Positions 59,001-64,000 of a stretch of DNA of 64,000 bases are shown here, piece after piece (the first letter of the stretch is position 1; each line of letters begins with the position of its first letter). Source of the stretch: CAVYUC01 sp963816685. GTDB taxonomy: Bacteria; Bacteroidota; Bacteroidia; Bacteroidales; Prolixibacteraceae. The DNA is taken from the NCBI GenBank assembly GCA_963816685.1, contig CAWFMB010000034.1, positions 1-64,000 of the forward strand, read 5' to 3'. The notes beneath the pieces are model-generated. The model saw nothing but the letters and a program-made list of their open reading frames with translations. It was not told the origin of the DNA and made no database searches. Made by a program: the position numbers and the translations under genes.

Positions 59001-59804
59001 GTTTTTATTCTCAATATCAGTTTCCACAACAAGTTTGGCATCTTTATAATTTTCATCCAAATCAGTAACCGCATAAAAGTCGTGGATGAACGTTTTGGGT
59101 TGTGCATATAATTCCACGTCGCGGAATATACCCGACAGCCGCCACATGTCCTGGTTTTCGAGATACGAACCATCGGAGAACCGGATGACCTGAACCGATA
59201 AATCGTTTTTACCGGTTTTTATAAACGGAGAAATATTATATTCTGCGGGTTCAAAACCACCCTGGTTGTAACCCACACGTTTGCCATTTACCCAGACATA
59301 GGATGCCGATTTAATACCCTCGAACCGCAGCATCACTTCTTTGTCGTTCCAGTTGCGCGGAACAGTAAATGTGCGTTTGTAACATCCCACCGGGTTATAA
59401 TAATCCGGAATGTTTGGCGGATCACTTTCAAAAGTAAGTGCAATATTCCTGAATTTTGGATGACCATAACCTTCCATCTGCCAGTTGGAGGGAACTTTTA
59501 TTTCATCCCAGCTTTTTACGTTAAAATCAGGTTTCCAGAAACCTACGGGTACCTGTTCCGGTGTTTCCACCCACTTGAATTTCCACTGACCGTTGAGCAA
59601 CTGAAAATTGTTGCTGTTGGTTTTATCGTTTGTTAAAGCTGCTTCCCTTCCTGAAAAAGGTACATGAAAGGCATGGGGAGCATTTTGCCCCTTTTCAAAA
59701 ACAGCAGGATTTTGCCAGTCATCCGGGAGGAATTCCACTTCCTGGGAAGTAACAGTCACATTCAATAAAAAAAGAGAGAGAAGAACAGAAAATAAACGGT
59801 TCAT
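56031..59804 (-). CDS. Exported GH2 beta-galactosidase with inserted LamG domain
   Basis: I chose the ATG at 59804 (MNRLFSVLLSLFLLNVTVTS) because it begins the signal peptide; the frame is open to 59855. The 1257-residue protein has the LacZ layout. A jelly-roll domain (VPSNWQMEGYGHPKFRNI) leads to the TIM barrel with acid/base E477 (SAGNESGPG) and nucleophile E547 (YMDEYIAATGNG). The concanavalin/LamG domain (about 620-790: ISIGFWVKPFEI, WHYVAGIYDGEKIELYIDD) sits between barrel and C-terminal domains. Domain 4 and the large bgal_small_N C-terminal domain complete it. The LamG insert probably binds polysaccharide. First gene of the GH2-GH9 operon. Confidence 0.92.
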   Translation of the reverse strand: MNRLFSVLLSLFLLNVTVTSQEVEFLPDDWQNPAVFEKGQNAPHAFHVPFSGREAALTNDKTNSNNFQLLNGQWKFKWVETPEQVPVGFWKPDFNVKSWDEIKVPSNWQMEGYGHPKFRNIALTFESDPPNIPDYYNPVGCYKRTFTVPRNWNDKEVMLRFEGIKSASYVWVNGKRVGYNQGGFEPAEYNISPFIKTGKNDLSVQVIRFSDGSYLENQDMWRLSGIFRDVELYAQPKTFIHDFYAVTDLDENYKDAKLVVETDIENKNSATAALSLEIDVLDENNQSILNDGIQSTNFKIEANSTKKVTLSTLVVNPKKWSAEFPNLYTILFQLKDENGKTVEAFTKKIGFREVELVDNILKINGVPVKFNGVNSHMHHPEHGQAVPVETLRKDLLIMKRFNINNVRTCHYPPSPEYTELADELGIYIFAEVGDEAHSNIHLSSDPAWTEMYKDRSRKLVYRDRNHASVVVWSAGNESGPGENIKAVIETGKEIDPSRPAWMYGGNKFYIPFEDIVGPRYWIPSQLKNLAEGKVLPPDDQRPSYMDEYIAATGNGLGGMDEYWELIRKYPRLTGGAIWDWISPGINTPRWILPDLSPKHNDGQVMGRPVFTEGKNGRGLQFSGHDDWVEFYRDPSLNITGNQISIGFWVKPFEIPQANTFIMKGNYQYGIRMDSPESLEFYIHSGERISIKARVNDDWYGNWHYVAGIYDGEKIELYIDDKAVAGGKYSGNIDHTPFPLCIGREAESQDQGEYSGRMSNMIIDDVKIFNHAVSLSELKSNTANAILALDFETDKKEGEFYSVGLGGRTYGIIWPNREIQPEIYQIKKSGQPVKFEMINSQKGVVRITNYHHFKNLSELAGSWELSADGKVVQSGKLDVELPAQQAKEVVVPFDYFGDSDFEERILTISFQLKENTNWAEAGHEVAWEQFNIPPASFNELQIEQENSIETAEFDSIIQITGGNFRYQLNKQTGQFVSLQYNGTEYLEGGPAFQVWRAPLANDIDPWGSQNFSERNFTPGLGRSIDNQLRTLGMRDLIQQVDNIQIENKSGNSVTIHVKASSNSSLDPALKMTKHRDVPSFERNETWIISSDGKIVLQQEIIPHGPMPDMLQKIGLQFQLPKAFSNVEWYGRGPFETYPDRKTGAKVGLYQSNADDMYVPYIIPQEYGNRTDVRWLKVQDENGKGLLIKGYDLLNFSLHKYSTDNLDRAMYTYQLQDAPNSILNVDYEVTGVGGTAVRQLQRYRVMPGVRKYTLTIQPF

Positions 59805-59828
59805 GGTAACAGGTTTTAATTTGTAGAG

Positions 59829-59836
59829 CAAATATA
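59829..59836 (-). promoter_or_regulatory. -7 box upstream of the GH2-GH9 operon
   Basis: The minus strand reads TATATTTG, an exact TAnnTTTG match, 25 bases before the chosen GH2 start codon. The -33 element is weak. The position supports the start at 59804 over 59855, which would lie upstream of the promoter. Confidence 0.45.
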
Positions 59837-59947
59837 AAAATAAAAGTATATGCACATTTAAAGTCCGAAATGATAAATGATGCTGAATTATTTGGATAGT
59901 TAATGAATTATTCTGAACATTTGAATGAAATTTATCGAAAGTCAGCT

Positions 59948-60586
59948 ATGTTCCGGTGTATTTTATATGTAATTACACTCCCTTTTTTAACAACTTTGTT
60001 AAAAGCACAAACTCATGGAACTGAATTTCGGTTTTCGCTAGTCGTCCCTGAATTGCGCCGATCGCATTATACCTACTCCACAGACCCCACTTTTGAAGTG
60101 TTTTATTTTACTTCCATTTCTGAAAAACTGCAGGTGTCGGGTGGTTTGATGGTGCAGAAAGGAAAACATAACTGGCATGAATTAACCGGTCACATTTTTT
60201 ATGGAGAGGATGGAATTCCTTACCGGGTTCGAACGGATTACACGCGGCAGTTTGAATATTTTTGTGCAGGAATTCCCCTCAAAATTGAAAAGAAATTCGA
60301 AAGTACGGTCGTCAGTTCTGCGTTTGTTAAATTCACCGGCGGAAAATATTTCAAAGCTGAACTTGCTGATTATTATGAATCAGAACTGATGGGAACATTT
60401 GATGTTGACTACGATTCTTTTTTTTGGGATGTACAACTGGGAATTAATAAGAACTTTTATCAGACAGACAAAATAAAAGCAGGACTATCTCCAATGATTG
60501 GTGTCAGATACCAGGAAACTAATTTCACCGATCTCACAAAATATCTTTATTATGGATTGGGAATAAACACAACATTTGGATTTTGA
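59948..60586 (+). CDS. Predicted outer-membrane beta-barrel protein
   Basis: From the ATG at 59948 the product has a signal peptide (MFRCILYVITLPFLTTLLKA) and 212 residues. The frame opens at 59903, adding 15 polar residues. Amphipathic strands with aromatic caps recur (TFEVFYFTSISEKLQVSGGL, FEYFCAGIPLKIEKKF, FFWDVQLGINKNFY) and the protein ends YYGLGINTTFGF with a terminal Phe, as in barrel proteins. No enzyme motif. It is divergent from the GH2-GH9 operon and convergent with the AraC gene. Confidence 0.62.
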   Translation: MFRCILYVITLPFLTTLLKAQTHGTEFRFSLVVPELRRSHYTYSTDPTFEVFYFTSISEKLQVSGGLMVQKGKHNWHELTGHIFYGEDGIPYRVRTDYTRQFEYFCAGIPLKIEKKFESTVVSSAFVKFTGGKYFKAELADYYESELMGTFDVDYDSFFWDVQLGINKNFYQTDKIKAGLSPMIGVRYQETNFTDLTKYLYYGLGINTTFGF

Positions 60587-60597
60587 ATCCACTCTTT

Positions 60598-61467
60598 TTA
60601 TTTTCTGTGAAATTCTTCGAAATAACCCGTAGGGGTAAAACCGGTGTGCCCCTTAAATGTCCGGTTAAAATTGGACAGATTGTTAAACCCACACTCGTAA
60701 CAGACCTGCGACATGGACATTCGTCCTTCGATGATAAGTTTACAGGCATAACTTATCCGCATATCATTTACATAAACCGACAGGGGTTTGCCTGTTTTTT
60801 CCTTAAAGAAGCGGCAAAAGGCTGAAGGGTGTAAATTAGCCATTTCAGCTACTTTTTCAAGTTCAATTTTATGCTGATAGCTTGTATTCAGAAAATGAAG
60901 CACTTTTGTAAGCCTGTCGCTGTTAAAGTCATGTTTTTCCTGCTGGTAAAATTCACCTGCAAGAAGCAGGAAATCATTGGTTTCTGCCATTAACTGCAAA
61001 ATTTCGAGCAGCAGAATAATCCGGTTTATTCCACTGCTATCTGACAGATGCATTATTTTATCCTTTACTTTGGGAACAAATTCCTTGAAAAACCGGATGC
61101 CTCTCTTGGATTGTTTCAGCAATTTTCCAATAGCATGAAATTCGGGATATTTTAAAACCTGGTCGCTAAAGAAATCCTGGGGAAACTGAATGACAACATA
61201 TTTAACCTTGAGTTCTCCTCCGCTTTCAAAGTAAGACTGATCGCTTTTCCAAAAATGGGGAAGGTTGCTTCCTAGCAGAGCCAAATCGCCCGATTGAAAA
61301 GATTTAATATTATCGGCAACATAACTGGTTCCGTATCCTTCAAGAACATATAAAATTTCGAATTCGGGATGAAAATGCCATGGATAAGTAAAGCGGGGCA
61401 TTTCCCTGTATTTAACTTTTACTGCCGAGCGTCCGGGAAAATCTACCTGTTCATGCATTAGTTTCAT
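60598..61467 (-). CDS. AraC-family transcriptional regulator
   Basis: The 289-residue protein has an N-terminal cupin sensor (about 20-100: FTYPWHFHPEFEILYVLEGY) and a C-terminal AraC double helix-turn-helix. The helix-turn-helix includes LEKVAEMANLHPSAFCRFFK, CYECGFNNLSNFNRTFK and HTGFTPTGYFEEF. Regulators of this type respond to sugars or related small molecules. It is divergent from the UroD-family gene across a 286-base gap and likely controls that operon. Confidence 0.9.
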   Translation of the reverse strand: MKLMHEQVDFPGRSAVKVKYREMPRFTYPWHFHPEFEILYVLEGYGTSYVADNIKSFQSGDLALLGSNLPHFWKSDQSYFESGGELKVKYVVIQFPQDFFSDQVLKYPEFHAIGKLLKQSKRGIRFFKEFVPKVKDKIMHLSDSSGINRIILLLEILQLMAETNDFLLLAGEFYQQEKHDFNSDRLTKVLHFLNTSYQHKIELEKVAEMANLHPSAFCRFFKEKTGKPLSVYVNDMRISYACKLIIEGRMSMSQVCYECGFNNLSNFNRTFKGHTGFTPTGYFEEFHRK

Positions 61468-61725
61468 CTGTACAAATTTTAAAAGTTTCTAATTAGCTGT
61501 CGGTTAAACTTAATTTCTTTTAACCACTTTCTCACCCGATGCCCGCCTGACCATCGGGCAGGGAACTCACATGTAATTTGCCCAATGGTGTTTGTGTTTA
61601 TCTGCAAACATGTTCGTTTCATAAGTCAGGATACTTTTTAAATTCTTTTTCAATATTAGTAAAAATTGCTAAGAAAGTATAAGTTGTTGCAAACTATGTA
61701 CTGTTTTTAAAAGCAATAACTTTAT

Positions 61726-61733
61726 ACATTTGT
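61726..61733 (+). promoter_or_regulatory. -7 box upstream of the UroD-family gene
   Basis: TACATTTG matches TAnnTTTG and lies 20 bases before the ATG at 61754. I find no good -33 TTTG at the right distance, which would fit dependence on an activator such as the divergent AraC protein. That is inference. Confidence 0.4.
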
Positions 61734-61753
61734 GTACTAACTATAAATTTACC

Positions 61754-62800
61754 ATGACAAACGAACAGTGGAACCTGTTGTTAAAGACAGTTCACGGCGA
61801 AACACCTGAGCAACCGGTAACCGGATTTATTATTGACAGTCCCTGGCTTCCGGGTTGGGCAGGAGTTTCAAATCTTCAGTTTTATACATCCGAAGAAATA
61901 TGGTTTCAAACCAATAAAAAAGCAATCCAGACTTTTCCGGACATCCTGTTTCTTCCTGGTTTCTGGTCAGAATTTGGTATGTGTACTGAACCTTCGGCAT
62001 TTGGGGCCAAACTGGTTTGGAACCAATTTAACCTTCCTCATGCAGATAGAATTATGAGTGACATTTCGAAGGCCGCAGATCTTAAAATTCCGAATGTAAA
62101 AACCGATGGACTTTTACCTTTTGTTATTCAACGGCTCGAAAATTACAGGAATCCCATACAGAAAATGGGACATGAAATTAAATTTGCTGTTGCCCGCGGC
62201 CCGCTTAATGTAGCCTCTTTTTTGCTTGGAACCACTGAGTTGATGATGGGGTTTATGATGGATCCTGAAAGCAGCCACAAACTCCTTGAAATCATTACTC
62301 AATTTACTGTTCAGTGGATTCAGTATCAGAAAGAAAAATTTCCGTCGATAGAGGGGATTCTGGTACTTGATGATATCGTCGGGTTCATTGGCGACGAAGA
62401 ATGCAGGGAATATGCAGTACCGTATATCAAACGGATTTTTAATTCAATTGATTCAAAACTGAATTTCTTTCACAATGATGCGCAGGGGTTAATAAGTACA
62501 CCTTATCTAAAAGAAATGGGTGTGCATCTGTTTAACTTCAGTTTTGAACATTCGATGAAAGAAATACGAAAGCTGGCCGGACCTGAAGTGGCGTTAATCG
62601 GCAATCTGCCGCCACGCGATGTTCTGGCAGCAGGAACACCGGAACAGGTGCGGGAAGAAACGCGCAAAATGGTGAATGATTTTGGAGACAAAAACAGAGT
62701 GATTTGGTCGTGTGGTGGTGGAATGTCGCCAAATGTAACCACCGAAAACATTTTGGCGTTTAAGGAAATCATTGAGGAGGAAGTTTCGAAAATACAATAA
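61754..62800 (+). CDS. Uroporphyrinogen-decarboxylase/methyltransferase-family protein
   Basis: The ATG at 61754 gives MTNEQWNLLLKTVHGE and 348 residues; an upstream in-frame start at 61730 is unlikely. The sequence fits the UroD barrel superfamily (FITQFTVQWIQYQKEKFPSI, ILVLDDIVGFIGDEECREY, HNDAQGLISTPYLKEMGVH). The C-terminal ...VALIGNLPPRDVLAAGTPEQ and SCGGGMSPNVTTENILAF resemble corrinoid-dependent methyltransferases and MtbA-like proteins more than haem-pathway HemE. It is therefore probably a methyl- or demethylation enzyme of unknown substrate, not haem synthesis. It precedes a DUF6807 gene. Confidence 0.8.
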   Translation: MTNEQWNLLLKTVHGETPEQPVTGFIIDSPWLPGWAGVSNLQFYTSEEIWFQTNKKAIQTFPDILFLPGFWSEFGMCTEPSAFGAKLVWNQFNLPHADRIMSDISKAADLKIPNVKTDGLLPFVIQRLENYRNPIQKMGHEIKFAVARGPLNVASFLLGTTELMMGFMMDPESSHKLLEIITQFTVQWIQYQKEKFPSIEGILVLDDIVGFIGDEECREYAVPYIKRIFNSIDSKLNFFHNDAQGLISTPYLKEMGVHLFNFSFEHSMKEIRKLAGPEVALIGNLPPRDVLAAGTPEQVREETRKMVNDFGDKNRVIWSCGGGMSPNVTTENILAFKEIIEEEVSKIQ

Positions 62801-62864
62801 TTTGCCTAAATATTTTAGCTGATACAATAGTTCATGCATAAATTATTAACTTAAATTATATCCA

Positions 62865-64000
62865 GGTGAAAACTCTATTTTTACTTCTGTCGGTATTTGT
62901 TACTTCGCAGCTAATTGCACAGGAGCTGGCAAAATTCAACATTAAAATTAATGAAGAAGAACTGGATGCCCCTGTCTGTGTTTCGCTGGATGGGATAAAC
63001 TACAATACAGACAAAGGAAACCTCGTATTGTATGAAGTTACTTCAACAGGCGAAAAGGCTGTTCCCAGCCAACTTGAACAGGGTTATACTGCCAATCTCT
63101 GGTTTTTGCTGAATGGAGTTTCTGAAAAGAATTCGGAACGGAAATTCATCATGAAACTTGAAAATAAAGAGGTGGCTGCAGATTCAAAAGTTACATTGAA
63201 AAAGAACCACGAGGATTTGAGCCTGCTTGTTGATGAGCATCCGGTGTTGAATTACAGGTATGCGGTTACTTATCCGCCGGAAGGAGTAAATCCGATCTTT
63301 AAACGTTCCGGTTTCATTCATCCGCTCTGGTCGCCCCAGGGGGAAGAACTTTCAAGGATTCAGCCGCCGGATCACTGGCATCATTACGGGATTTGGGGAC
63401 CATGGACACACACTCACATCGGAAATCGTCAGGTTGACTTCTGGAACCTGGTTTTGGGTGAAGGAACAGTAAAGTTTGCCGGTTTCCTTTCGGAAGTGGA
63501 AGGAGATGTTTTCAGCGGCTTTCAGGCATTACAACAACATATCGATTTTGGGGCAAAAGGGGAAGATCAGATTGCCATGAATGAAATTCTGGATGTGCGG
63601 GCCTGGAATACAGGTGATAAAAAATGGATTATAGATTACACCACTTCACTTAACAGTCCGCTCGACAGCGGAATCTTGCTCGATGCTTACCGTTACGGCG
63701 GTGGAATTGGTTTTCGTGCAACAGAAAAATGGAAAAAAGATAATTGTACTGTCCTGACATCAGATGGTAAAACACGCGCAGATGCTGACGGATCATTTGC
63801 CCGCTGGTGTATTGTTGAAGGTGAGTCGGATACTGAAGCAGGTCGTTCAGGAATTTTATTTTTAAGCCATCCTTCCAACAGGATGCATCCTGAACCAATG
63901 CGCGTCTGGCCGCTGGATGCAAATGGCGGTCGTGGTGACATGTATTTTGAATTTGTACCTATACGTCACGAAGAATGGTACCTGAATCCCCATCATGATT
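62865..64000 (+). CDS. Exported DUF6807 (PmoA-like) protein, truncated by the window end
   Basis: A GTG at 62865 opens an uninterrupted frame to the end of the window (378 codons visible). It begins with a signal peptide (KTLFLLLSVFVTSQLIAQ). The region HPLWSPQGEELSRIQPPDHW followed by HHYGIWGPWTHTHIG, and later LSHPSNRMHPEPMRVWP, matches the DUF6807/methane-oxygenase PmoA-like family found in Bacteroidota and Planctomycetes sugar-degradation loci. Function is unknown. The PmoA name reflects an old annotation. It follows the UroD-family gene by 64 bases and is likely cotranscribed. No ATG occurs near the N-terminus. Confidence 0.85.

Noticed and set aside
61754..62800. Assignment as haem-pathway uroporphyrinogen decarboxylase (hemE)
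   Set aside because: The C-terminal motifs and the DUF6807/AraC context fit the broader methyltransferase-like branch better; no other haem gene is nearby.

Overview
The window looks like a chromosomal segment of a polysaccharide-degrading Bacteroidota, probably class Bacteroidia (a Marinilabiliales/Prolixibacteraceae-like lineage is a guess). Supporting signs are many secreted multidomain carbohydrate-active enzymes, type IX secretion (T9SS) style C-termini, BspA-type leucine-rich repeats, a FISUMP-domain lipoprotein, a DUF2723 membrane protein, promoters of the Bacteroidota type (TTTG, spacer, TAnnTTTG) and an absence of obvious Shine-Dalgarno sites. No SusC/SusD pair, rRNA, insertion sequence, prophage or CRISPR array is visible.

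Layout. 1-1.1 kb: mosaic of dispersed repeats and REP-like hairpins. 1.1-7.7 kb: a giant GH16-GH10-GH9 enzyme followed by a GH92 mannosidase. 7.9-13.3 kb: FISUMP lipoprotein, repeats, an ECF sigma factor and a five-PAS histidine kinase. 13.3-13.8 kb: hairpin array. 13.9-22.1 kb: a tight four-gene operon of secreted proteins (toroid protein, GH30-PHP fusion, GH5-like hydrolase, amidotransferase/deacetylase-like lipoprotein). 22.1-30.1 kb: tRNA-Gln(CTG), an outer-membrane barrel and a very large BspA/InlB-repeat surface protein. 30.4-33.6 kb: polysaccharide deacetylase-GH3 fusion. 33.7-41 kb: FNT channel, sbcD, sbcC, glutathione peroxidase and two tiny Cys-rich proteins. 41.7-43.9 kb: AbiE toxin-antitoxin pair and tRNA-Gln(TTG). 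44-53 kb: DUF2723 glycosyltransferase-like protein, HEAT-like protein, NUDIX hydrolase, small membrane protein, 2-hydroxyacid dehydrogenase, M28 and M48 peptidases. 53.5-59.8 kb: GH2 (with LamG insert) and GH9 operon. 59.9-64 kb: outer-membrane protein, AraC regulator, UroD-family protein and a DUF6807 protein cut by the window end.

Functionally most of the window serves extracellular or periplasmic breakdown of beta-glucan/xylan/galactoside/mannoside-rich material. The remaining genes are housekeeping (SbcCD, NUDIX, peptidases, two glutamine tRNAs) or defence (AbiE).

Three cross-cutting oddities stand out. First, five genes (GH92, FISUMP, deacetylase-GH3, sbcD, NUDIX) each carry one frameshift, and all five are repaired by removing exactly one base at a short homopolymer. 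This points to systematic sequencing or assembly insertions, or less likely to real decay or +1 recoding. Second, four different tandem arrays of self-complementary units begin within about 40 bases after stop codons. Third, the large BspA protein has an open frame and a signal peptide but no ATG, GTG or TTG start upstream of them.
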